A stretch of DNA of 64,000 nt from Blasia pusilla (GCA_050084515.1 CM114272.1:50282001-50346000), one strand, 5' to 3'. Counted from the stretch's first letter, positions 1 through 11,152 are shown. Numbers and translations are program-made. Notes: a model not told the origin generated them from the letters alone.

Positions 1-17
1 GGAAGCGAGAATTAAGA

Positions 18-523
18 TGTCACGTCTTTTAGGATAGATCAGTGAGATCTAGTAGAGCGCCTTTGTGAGTAGTGGAGGACATGCTCAATAAATCGAGGAT
101 GACCTCCTGAGGCCCCGGGAAACCTGAGAGAGCAGGTTTCCCCTTTGTTTCGGCTTATTTGAAGGAACTTACTATTTTATGTAAGTACCATTTTGAGTAT
201 ATGATCAACTTTCTAATTTTGGTAAGTGACCCTTGACCTCCTACATCAAGTCAAGAGCCAAGGAGGTGACTTGGAAGCATAGGTTACCATGGAGAGAGCT
301 TGGGAGAGGGAAGGGGTATATCTCAAGGAGAGAGTGCTTGAGAGCTCATTCACTCTTTGTTGAACCTCTTGGCATGAGGTGGCAAAGCTATGGTCTTGCT
401 TGCCTTGTGTGTGTAACCCAAGCCTCTCATTAGGAGAGTGGGTTTGGTTTGACATTGAGAGAGACATATGAGAGTGCACACATTTGAGAGTTATGGTGTT
501 GAGAGAGATTGGATCATATTTTT
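18..523 (+). mobile_element. Ty3/gypsy LTR, copy 1, 3'-truncated
   Basis: This stretch matches the LTRs at 2960-3585 and 4846-5470 from the start (TGTCACGTCTTTTAGG) to about 523. It lacks the terminal ~100-130 bp that the other two copies have. It runs directly into RNase H coding sequence, so gag, protease and most of the reverse transcriptase are missing. A 10-bp-arm hairpin (gggaaacctg / caggtttccc) lies near 117-142. The orientation follows the downstream pol fragment. Confidence 0.8.
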
Positions 524-537
524 CAAAGAGAGAATGA

Positions 538-2645
538 GTGAGTGAGAGAGCTTCATGGGGGAGCTCCGCACCCATCTTGAGGAGACCGATCAGGGGGCGT
601 CCTTTCCAGTTGCACACAGATTGGAGCATGTTGGGGCTTGGAGCGGTGCTCACCCAGCATGATGATGAGGGTAGAGAGTTTGTGGTAGCTTACGCTAGCC
701 GCTCAAACAACGCTGCAGAGGCGAAGTACAGCTCGTATGACGGTGAGTGCTTGGCTGCGGTGTGGGCTGTTGCGCATTTCAGGTGTTACTTATTCGGCAA
801 CCCCTTTACCATCATCACTGATCATCAACCACTGAAGTGGTTGATGGAGTCTGACAAGCTTACAGGGAAGCTTGCGAGATGGGCTCTGTTGTTGCAGGAG
901 TATGATTTTCAGGTGGTACATAGACCTGGAACGCTCAACCAGGATGCAGATGGGTTGAGTCGTAACCCATGCCCGAGTCAGCGAGATGCCACTGGAGCCC
1001 GATGGCATGGAGAGAGTGATGAGGAGTCGGTGCCAGGATGGCACGCGTCAGCCTATTTAGGCATGTTGGCTATGGAGAGCCGAGTGTGGAGACCGATGGC
1101 GAGGTCTAGTGGAGAGTCCTTGGATCCGAGGCGGTGAGGACACGACAAGTGGCGAGATATTCATGATGATGGAGTAGTCTTAGAGTACCTTCGTACTGGC
1201 AGCCTTGCGAGCACCATGGATGCTAGAGAGCGGGATCGGATCCTACAGCGGGCCAGACGGTTCCGTTGGGAGGGGACACATGTTTTGAGGGTTTGGGAGG
1301 ATGGCGAGCACGCGTGAGTGCCGCATCCTTTGCAGAGAGCACGACTAGTGCAAAGCATGCCCACGAGGAGTTGGGTCACTTTGGGGTGAAGCGGACGTAT
1401 AGCTTGCTCCAGATTCAGTATTGGTGGCGAGGCATGCGACCGACGGCGTTCAGCAGCTTTGTTGCCAGGTGCATGGTGTGTGATCGGGTCCGAGCATCGT
1501 TCAATGCTCCGACTCCACAGTTGCATCTATTACCGATCATGGGCTTAGGGTATAGATGGAGTTTGGATTTTGCAGGACCTTTGCCCTTGATGGAGCGTCG
1601 GTCGTTATGTGTTGGTGATGGTGAGCACTTCTCGAAGTGGATCGAGTTGGTTGCATTGCCCGACAAAGCAAGTGAGGGAGTAGCTTATATGCCTTCATTT
1701 GACGTCAAGGTGAGTTCATTATGGCGCACCACCGCCGAGGTGTTGATTAGCGGAGAGAGCACCGATGAAGAGGGTTTACCGAGTTTGGGACCTCGATTGC
1801 CATGGTTGGGTGAGTTCGGGCCTTGTGTGATCAAGCGATCGACCACCGCACGAGGTTTGACCATCCTGAGCGGATCAGATTAGGCGGATGGATTAGCGGA
1901 GAGAGTTGTGCGAGGCGATGAAGAGGGGTTTACACAAGTATGGCTTGCAGAGAGGTCACCTAGGAGATTGGGACCTCCGTTGCCATGGTTGGCGATGGGA
2001 TACTGGATTTGAGCAGAGGCATCCTTAGCGTCTTTTTCACCGTACTTGCTACTTTATGGCGAGAGCCGATTTACTGCGGCCATTCGTCGAGATGTTGGTG
2101 AGGTGTGAACCTTGATGACCCAAATGTATGGGTGCGAGCATGTTCTCGAAGAGGGCTGAGTTATTTCGAGAGTGATGCCCATGGCGTTCGAGAACTTGGC
2201 GATTGCACAAAGATCGGGATACGTTGAGGTATGCGACTATTCGAGGTGGTGGTTATCGACCAACTATCCGGAGGTTTCATCAGGAGATTATGTCTATTTG
2301 CAGCAGACGGCACCGGCGGCGTTGGATGTGATGCAGGCGCACTATCCGAGAGTGCGTGACATTTTGCCATCGGGTGTTCTCTTGCTGGAGGGACGCGATG
2401 GTATGGTATGGAATGACCATGTGCGTAATTGTGCGCCATGTCACCTTCCTAACATTGATGGTACAGTAGATCCGAGCTTAGTAGTAGTTCCTCCAAGCTT
2501 GCGTTGTATGTTGTGTGGTTCTGCCCGTGGTGCGGCCACAATGCTAGTCTGTGATGGGTGTTCGAGAGGATGGCATATGGCATGTTTGACGCCACCTCTC
2601 ACTAGGGTTCCTCATGGACAATGGATGTGTCTCAGATGTACATAG
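538..2645 (+). pseudogene. Ty3/gypsy pol remnant 1: RNase H, integrase, PHD finger
   Basis: This is the 3' half of a Ty3/gypsy pol, broken by stops and frameshifts. The RNase H part (about 560-1000) shows the conserved stretch around 'ITDHQPLKWLM' and the 'HRPGTLNQDADGLSRNP' end. The integrase follows, with the N-terminal zinc-binding His/Cys pattern (H-x4-H ... C-x2-C, about 1350-1490) and 'WSLDFAGPLP' around the first catalytic Asp. The catalytic core after about 1690 is scrambled, with a partly duplicated piece at 1740-2000. The C-terminal part (2172-2645) is open: an SH3-like 'GDYVYLQQ' segment, then a Cys4-His-Cys3 PHD finger (C-x2-C, C-x2-C, H-x2-C, C-x2-C) at about 2505-2640, ending at a TAG. 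There is no chromodomain. A family comparison supports gypsy; the PHD tail is read directly from the sequence. Confidence 0.88.
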
Positions 2646-2804
2646 AGAAGGTAGTTCTACATTCCGACTTGTGTCTATGACATGGATGACAAGGAGGCGA
2701 CTAACGATGGGGCCACATGAGCACCTGGCCTTCTTGCTCTTAGCGTCCGAGAGATGTATGTTATGGTAGGTAGGGATAGATGGCTATCTGGAGTTAGAGG
2801 GACC

Positions 2805-2959
2805 TAACCACCAGCTAGGGGGGCGATTGGAGATATTTTGGTTCTTCTTGTCTCGTTGTTTGGATGCCATGAGTTAGCATGGGATCATGCGTGTTTGTGT
2901 GTGTGTTCGGTTGCGATGTATGTTGTGTAGCGATGTGTATGCGCATGCGGCTACGACGG
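2805..2959 (+). mobile_element. Polypurine tract plus extra copy of LTR 3' segment
   Basis: The purine-rich 'agctaggggggcg' at about 2812-2825 is the expected polypurine tract at the 3' end of the internal region. The LTR should follow at once. Instead 2826-2959 holds a ~130-bp copy of the segment that normally ends the LTR (compare 3452-3585 and 5368-5470). It ends in 'gatgtgtatgcgca', just before the LTR start at 2960. Confidence 0.7.
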
Positions 2960-3585
2960 TATCACGTCTTTTAGGATAGATCGGTGGGATCTAATAGAGC
3001 GCCTTCATAAGTAGTGGAGGACACACCCAGTAGGTCGAGGGTGACCTGCTGAGGCCCTTGGAAACCTGATATAGCAGGTTTCCCCTTCATTTCGGCTCAT
3101 TTGGAGCCATATTGAGGAACTTACTATTTTAGATAAGTGCCATTTTGAGTATATGATCGACTTACTATTTTTGGTAAGTGGCCCTTGACCTCCTACATCA
3201 GATCAAGAGCCAAGGAGGTGACTTGGGAGAATAGGTTACCATGGAGAGAGCTTGGGAGAGGAGAGGGGTATACCTCAAGGAGAGAGAGCTTGAGAGCTCA
3301 TTCTTTCTTTGTTGAACCTCTTGGCATGAGGCGGCGGAGCTATGGTACCTTGCCTTGTGAGTGTAACCCAAGCCTCTCATTAGGAGAGTGGGTTTGGTTT
3401 GACATGAGAGAGAGTGCACACCTTTGAGAGCTATGGTGTGAGATGGTGGAGAGAGAGATTGGAGATATTTTGGTTCTTCTTGTCTCGTTGTTTGGATGTC
3501 ATGAGTTAGCATGGGATCATGCGTGTTTGTGTGTGTGTTCGGTGACAGCGATGTATGTTGTGTAGCGATGTGTATGCGCACGACA
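2960..3585 (+). mobile_element. Ty3/gypsy LTR, copy 2, full length
   Basis: This 626-bp LTR begins TATCACGTC (TGTCAC in its sisters) and ends 'gcgcacgaca'. It is shared as the 3' LTR of pol remnant 1 and the apparent 5' LTR of pol remnant 2. After 3585 the sequence continues directly inside the integrase gene ('acaaagcgagtgaggg'), so there is no primer-binding site, gag or reverse transcriptase behind it. Confidence 0.82.
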
Positions 3586-4530
3586 AACAAAGCGAGTGAG
3601 GGAGTAGCGTATGCCTTCCTACTTCCTAGATCGAGTGTTGAGTCATTACGTTGCACCAATTGAGGTGTTGATAGACCAGGGTACAGAGTTCTGTGGGGAG
3701 TTTCAAGCCTTGTGCGATCAGGCACTGATCGACCATCGCACTACTTTGTGAGATCATCCTGAGGCGGATAGACTAGCGGAGTGGGTTGTGCAGATGGTGA
3801 AGAGAGGATTACGCAAGTATGGCTTGCAGAGAGGTCACCTAGGAGATTGGGACCTCCAATTGCCATGATTGGCGATAGAATATAGATTCAACAAGCAGGC
3901 ATCCTTAGCGTCCTTCTCACCGTACTTGCTTTTGTATGGCCGAGAGCCATATTTACCTTCGGCCATTCGTCGAGATGTTGGTGCGGTGTTGAACCTTGAT
4001 AACCCTGATGTATAGATGCGAGCATGTTCTTAGAGGGTTGAGTTGTTTCGGAGAGTGATGCCCATGGCGTTTGAGAACTTGGCTATTGCGCAACATGGGG
4101 ATACATTGAGGTATGCGACTATTCCAGGAAGTGGTTATCAACATACTTTCCAGAGGTTTCATTAGGAAGACTATGTCTACTTGTAGCAGACGGCACCCAC
4201 GACCTTGGATGTGACTGTAGGGCGCACCATCTTGAGAGTGTGTGAGATTTTATCATCGGATGTTCTCTTATTGGAGGGACGTGATGGTATGGTTTGGAAG
4301 GACCATGTGCGTAATTGTGCGTCATGTCATCTTTTGAACATTGACGGTACACTTGATCCGAGCTTAGCAGTAGTTCTTGCAGGCTTGAGATGTATGTTGT
4401 GTGGTTCCGCCTGTGGTGCAACCACTATGCTAGTCTGCGATGGGGGTGTTCGAGAGGATGACATATGACATGTTTGACGCCACCTCTCACTAGGGTTACT
4501 GAGGTAAGATGGATGTGTCCTAGATGTACA
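3586..4530 (+). pseudogene. Ty3/gypsy pol remnant 2: integrase core to PHD finger
   Basis: The remnant starts within the integrase at the codon region corresponding to 'DKASEGVAY' of remnant 1. It keeps the second catalytic Asp in 'IDQGTEF' and the Glu region ('HPEADRLAE'), followed by 'MPMAFENLAIAQ' and the SH3-like segment. Several in-frame stops interrupt it. The PHD finger at about 4388-4515 is damaged: the first C-x2-C and the next Cys are visible, but a shift in a G-run after 'LVCDG' breaks the frame. This is a dead copy of the same family as remnant 1. Confidence 0.85.
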
Positions 4531-4694
4531 TAGCATAGGTAGTTCTACATTCCGACTTGTATCTGTGATATAGATGACAAGAAGGCGACTAAAGATGAGG
4601 CCACATGAGCACCCGGCCTTCTTGCTCTTAGCGTATGAGAGATGTATATCATGGTAGGTAGGGATAGATGACTTTCTGGAGTTAGAGGGACCTA

Positions 4695-4845
4695 ACCACT
4701 AGCTAGGGGAGCGATTGGAGATATTTTGGTACTTCTTGTCTCGTTGTTTGGATGGCATGAGTTAGCATGGGATCGTGCGTGTTTATGTGTGTGTGTTCGA
4801 TGACATTGATGTATGTTATGTAGCGATGTGTATGCGCACGACAAT
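4695..4845 (+). mobile_element. Polypurine tract plus extra copy of LTR 3' segment (second example)
   Basis: The arrangement is the same as at 2805-2959. A degenerate polypurine tract ('agctaggggagcg', about 4701-4713) is followed by a 132-bp copy of the LTR 3' segment (4714-4845, ending 'gcgcacgacaat'). The LTR then begins at TGTCACTC. Confidence 0.7.
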
Positions 4846-5470
4846 TGTCACTCTTTTAGGATAGATCGGTGAGATCTAGTAGAGCGCCTTCGTGAGTAGA
4901 GGAGGATAGGCTCAGAAGGTCGATGATGATCTACTGAAGCCTCGAGAAACTTGAGAGAGCAGGTTTCCCCTTCGTTTCGGCTCATTTGGAGCCATATTGA
5001 GGAACTTACTATTTTAGATAAGTACCATTTTGAGTATATGATCGAATTTCTATTTTTATTAAGTTACCCTTTACCTCCTACATTAGGTCAAGAGCCAAGG
5101 AGGTGACTTGGGAGCATAGGTTACCATGGAGAGAGCTTGGGAGAGGGGAGGGGTATACATCAAGGAGATAAAGCTTTAGAGCTCATTCTCTCTTTGTTGA
5201 ATCTCTTGGCATGAGGCGTCGGAGCTATGGTCTTGCTTGCCTTGTGTGTGTAACCCAAACCTCTCATTAGGAGAGTGGGTTTGGTTTGACATTGAGAAAG
5301 ACATGTGAGAGTGCACACATTTGAGAGTTATGGTGTTGAGAGAGATTGGATCGTATTTTAATTGGAGATATTTTGTACTTCTTGTCTCGTTGTTTGGATG
5401 TCATCAGTTAGCATGAGATCGTGCGTGTTTGTGTGTGTGTTCGGTGACAGCGATGTGTATGCGCCCGACA
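4846..5470 (+). mobile_element. Ty3/gypsy LTR, copy 3, full length
   Basis: This 625-bp LTR runs from TGTCACTCTTTTAGG to 'gcgcccgaca' and has the same layout as copy 2. It is the right-hand end of the LTR-int-LTR-int-LTR array. The sequence beyond 5470 is unrelated to the element. I could not identify a target-site duplication because the left end of the array is at the window edge. Confidence 0.82.
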
Positions 5471-6000
5471 AAGACGAGATCTGTGCAACTGGCAGAGTAG
5501 AAGGATTTGGATCAAGATTATCAGGAGTGGGAAAAGATGGAGATACACGAGGATAGGGAAGAAATGTGGAAATTGTAATGGTTGTTGAATATAAGAATGA
5601 AACTGGACAAATCTATACTATTAACAGAGGATGGGATTAGAGAATCCCTCTTCCTCATATCGACATCTATCCTATGAGGGCTTTCATGGCCATGACACGT
5701 ATTACCACGCAGATTAAATGCAACCAATGAATGAAGACATGTCGATCAATTTCTTCTTTCCCAAGTTTCATGTCACCCGCGTATGGCACAAGCAACACTC
5801 TAGTTTTAGATAAGGCGAATGGAGGGGTACAATACACAAAAGGAAGAGATAAATTATCCAACTTACTGTCCAAAGAACTAAATATAGACATGCCATTCCT
5901 CGAAAGGAAAACCACTCCAAAAACTAATTATTAGTTTTATAATAAAAAAGTTTTTTGAACCGCCTACTTCTCCCAAACATTCTTATATGGAGAAAAGCGG
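5471..6000. other. Unassigned intergenic stretch
   Basis: I recognise no family here. A minus-strand frame stays open over 5667-5915 (82 codons), and its reading looks protein-like ('FVYCTPPFALSKTRVLL', 'YAGDMKLGKEEIDRHVF'), but I cannot match it to a known domain. It may be a fragment of a captured or decayed gene. Confidence 0.3.
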
Positions 6001-6172
6001 CAAGTCCCCTTCGGGACCGAAGTTCTCGTAAATACAAGTGCCACCTTACAGTGACCGCTTGCTTTCTTGTGGTGGTGGCAGTGCCGCAAGTCCCCTTCGT
6101 GACCGACGTTCTCGTAAATACAAGTGTCACCTTACAGTGACCGTTTGCTTTCTTGTGGTGGTGCCAGTGCCG
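6001..6172. repeat. 86-bp tandem duplication
   Basis: Two adjacent copies (6001-6086 and 6087-6172) start 'caagtccccttcg' and end 'gtggtggtggcagtgccg' or 'gtggtggtgccagtgccg', differing at a few positions. They lie about 570 bp before the PPR start codon. Confidence 0.85.
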
Positions 6173-6745
6173 CAGCAGTTGAAAATTACCGAGAGTCGTC
6201 AGTTACGGCCATGGCGTTCCGGACCTTCGGGAAGTCAAGGGTTTAGGGTTCCACGGGAAGTCGGAGGAAGCTGGTTTTCGTCATCACGCCTGGAAACGAT
6301 TGCGTACCCGAAATCGAAGCCACTTTCTCTCAATCTGCATGAAGGAAATGCGATCTATCCGTAAATGCGCATGGCTGAGAAGAATGCCGCGCTCCTCCTG
6401 ATCAGTTAGCAGGAAGGAGGGATCGGTGACGCAGGATGGGATCATGGGATGTGTCGAGGTTCCCTGGGTGTGGGAGGATGATCTGACGAGGGGAAGTTAA
6501 CGGTGTTGGGGGCTGGTCACCCGTATTGTGGGGCGCTTCAACTTTGAAATGCGGGGATGCTGCCACTCCAGGACAAGTGGGTGGTTAGTTCACAGCGGTG
6601 GAATGATCAGGAGACAGTCGTGCTGAAGATTCGAACTCCCTTACGTGCAGAAAAATCCTTGCAGTGATCGAGTCGCATCAGATTGTGAATTATTTCGTGT
6701 TTTTGGAAAGTTCTTTCCTGGAAAGATTAGGTCTCTGCAGACACG

Positions 6746-8050
6746 ATGTTTACTGTATACACCATCTCCCCAATTGTCAGTTGTTTTCGGGGTTTTGGTT
6801 GGTCTGGTCGTTCACAGGTTGGGAGGGCTTCTTACAAGCAGCAACAATCTTCGAGCTTTTTGAAATTTCAGACGCCAAGATCCATATGTCATTGCAATGG
6901 AACTAGACTCTTGTTAAACAGCGCCTTCTCAGGCGTGACACTGTCGGGATTCCGTCCAGAGGGGAATTGTTTCGGTCTCAGCGTGCAGGCTCCTGTTTGG
7001 AGGGGGGAAGACGTTTGTGATTCGGAGCGCTTGAAGGATGAAGGATCACCGGATGAGGAGATGGGCCCGAGTAGCAGACCGACTCCGTCTGATAGTGACC
7101 TGGTGAACATACTTGAGATAATTCAAGGGAAAGGCAATTGGAGATATCAGAAAGTGAAGGATCTCAAACAGCTGCGTCTGAAACTTGACCCGTCTCTTGT
7201 TCTCAAGGTCTTAACTCATGAGGAAGTCATACCCAGCGTGGCTTGGAAATTCTTCGTTTGGACCAAAAAACAAATGGGCTACAAGCACACCTCGGAGACG
7301 TACAACGCAATGCTTGCAACTCTTTGCGAGAGCAGGAAGTTTACTTCCATTTTTTTCGTGCTGGAGGATATGCATGAGGAAGGTGCTAGTTTAACTACCG
7401 AGACCTGCATGAAGATGGCTAAAACTTTTGGAAGCGCAGGATTGGTAGAGCGCGCTCTTCACGCCTTGAATCACATGGCCAGACTCGGGAGCCCTCCCAC
7501 AGCTCGCCAGTATAATTCTCTGGTAAGTGCACTCCTCAAGGGACACCACTATTACAAAGCCTACATCGCTTATACGGAGATGGTCAGGGCCGGCTGCGAA
7601 GCGGATTCTTACACCTTCAGGCTTCTCATACGGGAGCTTGATAGAGCAGACAAAGTGGACTTGGCCTGCCAGTTGTTCAACGACATGGTACTCAGAGAAT
7701 GTGAACCCGACGCTGAAACTTCCAGCATTCTGATCGGTGTGCTTTGCAAAGCAGGCAGAGTCGATGATGCAGTGTCTCTATTTGAGAAGATGAAGCAGAA
7801 GGGAATTCGGCCGAACACCAGTAGGTACAGTACTCTCATTCACTACCTGGGGAAGGACAACAAGGTAGATCAAGCGCTTGAACTATTCGACGAGTTGCGA
7901 GAGAACGGATGCCTTCCAGACAAAGATACGCTTTCCACTCTCGTCGATTTGCTAAGGAGTGAAGGGCGAGACGAAGACGCTGACAGGTGCTATGAGTACA
8001 CCAGGATACGAGAAGTGCCCAAAGAAGAAAGCGACGAGTGCGGCTGTTAA
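6746..8050 (+). CDS. Pentatricopeptide repeat (PPR) protein, P class
   Basis: This is an intronless open frame of 434 codons. Proteins of this family bind organellar RNA in mitochondria or chloroplasts and act in its processing, stability, splicing or translation. From residue 183 to about 427 the sequence falls into seven consecutive 35-residue units beginning 'SETYNAML', 'TTETCMKM', 'TARQYNSL', 'DSYTFRLL', 'DAETSSIL', 'NTSRYSTL' and 'DKDTLSTL'. Each ends near a Gly/Pro turn, as in P-type repeats. Residues 120-180 ('VKDLKQLRLKLDPSLVLKVL') look like a degenerate N-terminal helical part. The first ~60 residues are rich in Ser and Arg with few acidic residues, as expected of an organelle transit peptide. 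No E, DYW or SMR domain follows. The ATG at 6746 is the first in frame. It stands alone, with no operon-like partner, and appears intact. The RNA target cannot be inferred. Confidence 0.93.
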   Translation: MFTVYTISPIVSCFRGFGWSGRSQVGRASYKQQQSSSFLKFQTPRSICHCNGTRLLLNSAFSGVTLSGFRPEGNCFGLSVQAPVWRGEDVCDSERLKDEGSPDEEMGPSSRPTPSDSDLVNILEIIQGKGNWRYQKVKDLKQLRLKLDPSLVLKVLTHEEVIPSVAWKFFVWTKKQMGYKHTSETYNAMLATLCESRKFTSIFFVLEDMHEEGASLTTETCMKMAKTFGSAGLVERALHALNHMARLGSPPTARQYNSLVSALLKGHHYYKAYIAYTEMVRAGCEADSYTFRLLIRELDRADKVDLACQLFNDMVLRECEPDAETSSILIGVLCKAGRVDDAVSLFEKMKQKGIRPNTSRYSTLIHYLGKDNKVDQALELFDELRENGCLPDKDTLSTLVDLLRSEGRDEDADRCYEYTRIREVPKEESDECGC

Positions 8051-9230
8051 TCACAGAGTAAGATTAGATTACAGTCTACAACTACCAGACTTCTTCAGCA
8101 ACTCTACGAAGTCTTTCGATCATATGCTGAGACTACCCGAAAGACCATTCCTCCAAATCTCAAGAAGGCACCCCGTTCATGAAGTGTCTGTCTCGACCCC
8201 TGCACCTCAATCGCTCCCGAGTGTTGAGAACGGGTTCAAATCCACCTCATAGATGGAAAGACAAGATTCCTGCGGAGAACCGCGGACCGAAACGAATGCG
8301 CGGCTTGGTTTACTCCTAGGCAAGGTAGGGGCGAGAAAAGAGATGGTCTCCCAAAATTCTCAGCGAGTGCGAAAACGAGACGCGAGATTAGCGTACGCTT
8401 CCATGCAAGATACCACAATATGTGTACCAGTAGTAGAACACGGGCCGATCATGGAGCTCCGGCATCTTGCATGAAGTGAACTATGCTTGTAATCCTTCGC
8501 CCCTTCTCGAAGAAAATTATTATGATCTCATGACACGACTGCATAGCCGTAGGTGACTGCGGTATGCCCTGTTGTCATTGCCACCCTACCCTGCCTGCTC
8601 GCTCTTGCACCTACTGCCACTCTCAACCATCGTGGAATCACTCACTTGCACTCTCGCCCTGTTGTCATTGCCACCCTGCCTGCCCGCTCTTGCACTCGAG
8701 AGGAATGGAGAGTGCCCTCTTGATTTGCAAACACCTCTTTTGACATGTGGGGCAGCAAGAAAATGTTTCCACTTCTAGAGGCAACAAGAAAAGGATTTTG
8801 TGGGGAGTCCCTTCACTCCCGGGTCCATACACGGTAGTGAAGGGACTCATCATGTTGAACTAGCCTTCTCACTTCTTTACTAGTCTTCCCTATTTGCTAG
8901 TCTTCTTTCATAGCAAGTACCTGATTGATCGGATACTCCGTGAACATCCAAGCAGGAAAGCCCCAAGGTTTCAACGATTTAGGCCCACGCAAACAAATAC
9001 AAATATTTCTTTTAGGATCTTATGTTTGCAAATTTCTTCAAATAAATTAATCTAGTGAAATGCCACCGTCCCTTTCTGCCCACTGACCCTAAGGATCCAA
9101 TTCGGCAGGGGTATTCAAGTCCCATCGACTTCCCACAATGTGGTAGATGATCATGATCCAACATCTAGAAATCCACTGAGCTAACGGATCCCAGGCGATA
9201 ATTCGTGCCATAAACAAACAAGTTGGGATA
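8051..9230. other. Intergenic stretch downstream of the PPR gene
   Basis: It probably begins with the PPR 3' untranslated region. Within it are a direct duplication (8566-8610 and 8656-8695, 'ccctgttgtcattgccaccctgcc'), a Helitron remnant and a 12-bp-arm hairpin (agtcccttcact, 8806-8817 / 8836-8847). The open frame over 7959-8252 overlaps the PPR gene out of frame and has no recognisable content. Otherwise I see nothing. Confidence 0.5.
8701..8794 (+). mobile_element. 5' fragment of a non-autonomous Helitron
   Basis: It matches the first ~95 bp of the Helitrons at 42413-42625 and 11518-11942, read in their 5'-to-3' direction ('gagagtgccctcttgatttgcaaa ... ttgacatgtgg ... caagaaaatgtttc'). 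The 5' TC terminus and the 3' hairpin are gone. Confidence 0.65.
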
Positions 9231-9235
9231 CTTTT

Positions 9236-9581
9236 AGGGCCTTATCCCATGGGCCAGCGTCGGTCACAGATGTTGGCGGTTAGACAAGATTCGCCTCATC
9301 CTACAACATGTGTAGCCCGAAAACTAGTCAAACTTGTCGGTTTGCCGTCGGAGTCTTGGAAATTTGACGGGGTCGCCACATTTCTTACGGCCAAAAATTT
9401 TGGGTGTAAGAAAGGCGTTGAGTCCTCGCGCCCTTCCTAGCCGGTATGAACTTTGAAAGAACCTGTGACTCTCTGTCAAGAATCCCTCGTGCAATTGGTA
9501 GACATCCTGCATTTCCAACCGGAGGGCCGTTTCTTGGGGTCGCACGCGACCCCAATAAACAAAGCCATGGGATAAGGCCCT
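9236..9581. repeat. Segment flanked by 17-bp perfect inverted repeats
   Basis: AGGGCCTTATCCCATGG (9236-9252) recurs inverted as CCATGGGATAAGGCCCT (9565-9581), enclosing 312 bp. Just inside the right arm lies a 9-bp-arm hairpin (tggggtcgc-ac-gcgacccca, 9534-9553). It could be a small MITE-like element or folded inverted duplication. No target-site duplication was established. Confidence 0.6.
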
Positions 9582-9804
9582 TAGCTGCAATTTCCAGTAA
9601 TCTAGTTTCCAAATCATCCGCGGAAAGAACACACAGGTAAGGGGGAGTTGCTCTCGGTAACTCACTAACATGGGGTCAAGTTGTTGCGACTCGGGTCATT
9701 CGTTAATCGCATAGGATCTCGTTCTAAATGGATCAAAATGTAAAAATGTGCTTTTCAATAGACATGGCCATGGCGAATATCCATACAAAGCAATCCTCCC
9801 ATTA

Positions 9805-9805
9805 G

Positions 9806-9839
<34 letters not shown>
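9805..9839. repeat. (GATA)n microsatellite
   Basis: Tandem 'tagatagatagatag' repeats, directly readable. Confidence 0.95.
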
Positions 9840-11098
9840 TCGTGGAGTTTCAATCTCCAATTCTCTCCAACACCAGAAAGAGCAATCCTCCTATTAGTAC
9901 ATAGATAGATATCATGGAGTTTCAAGCATTATCTAGATCAACCAGATTTGATTTGTTGAAATATGGTGCTCAAATCCAGCATCAATTGAGAGTCCAACTG
10001 AAAACTATCATGGGCGTAGCAAAAGGACAAGTCTTAAATTGAAAGTTTGACAATGTGAAAGAGCCACCACAAATACTAGTTTTGATATAGATTTGGGGGA
10101 AGGAAGTCCCATTAAAAAGAGATAAATAAATATCCCCCTGACTCAAATTTGATCCATTCTATTCTTTAGCATTCAACTCTATTACTCTAATTGGGTTGGT
10201 AGAATGTTGAGGTTTGTTGTCAATGCAAATGTTTACTTTCTTTTATTAAAGGAGAGTAAGAGAGGGAGAGATCAATCATATTATTTTTTGTGTTAACCTT
10301 AGTACAAGACAAGCTTTGCATACGAACCATTAAGGTGAATATTTTCACACTAAATTTTATTTTAAAATTTTTAAATAAATTTGAGTCCCCCCCCTATTCA
10401 TATTTTCTATGTTCATTTTTTTAGATTTATTTAAATATTCTCAATATTTATGAAATTTTTCCAAGTCTCCCTCCATTTCTTCAATTTTTTCTATATTTCA
10501 TAAAATATACATATGTGAACAAATATATTTTTCTTAATTTTGAAACTCACTTTTAGGGGATTTTCACTATATTTCGAAAAATTAAAATAAAATTTTAGAT
10601 CCAAATAAGTATTTTTCAAAATGATGAAAGATTACGAGGGTTTTCATTTTTAATAAATGGAGTTCATATTATTTTTTCATTATCATTAATGTTCAGCTAT
10701 AAATGTATCTTTAGTATTATTTGTGTTAACTTCTTTTATTAAGCTCCAAAATTGCAACATGTTTTGAAATCCTTCATATGCATGGTTGCCCAAAATCATA
10801 CAAGTCCTTCGGGCAGACATGGACGGACAAGTCCACATATATGGATTGCAAGTTGTGGAGCCCACACTTATAGCTTGTGGTGGCAGGCAAGGTAGGAGCA
10901 GGTGGGGTAATAAGGGGATGGGGGTGAATGGAAGGAAGCCACATGAAAGTATAGAATATGGAGGCAAGTAATGAGATGAGAAAGAAGGGGAAGGTGAGGC
11001 CCACATGGAGAAGTCCTCGCATAAGACGGACGTAAGTCCACGGACATGGATATGTCCTCAAACACAGAAAAATTCCACACGGGTTAAGAACGAAACAT

Positions 11099-11107
11099 AT
11101 TATTTAT

Positions 11108-11141
<34 letters not shown>

Positions 11142-11152
11142 ATATATATATA
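11099..11152. repeat. (AT)n microsatellite
   Basis: An alternating AT tract with one interruption near the middle. Confidence 0.95.

Noticed and set aside
246-653. Minus-strand open frame over the first LTR
   Set aside because: It lies in LTR sequence, is repeated at 3198-3725, and has no domain content. It is a shadow frame.
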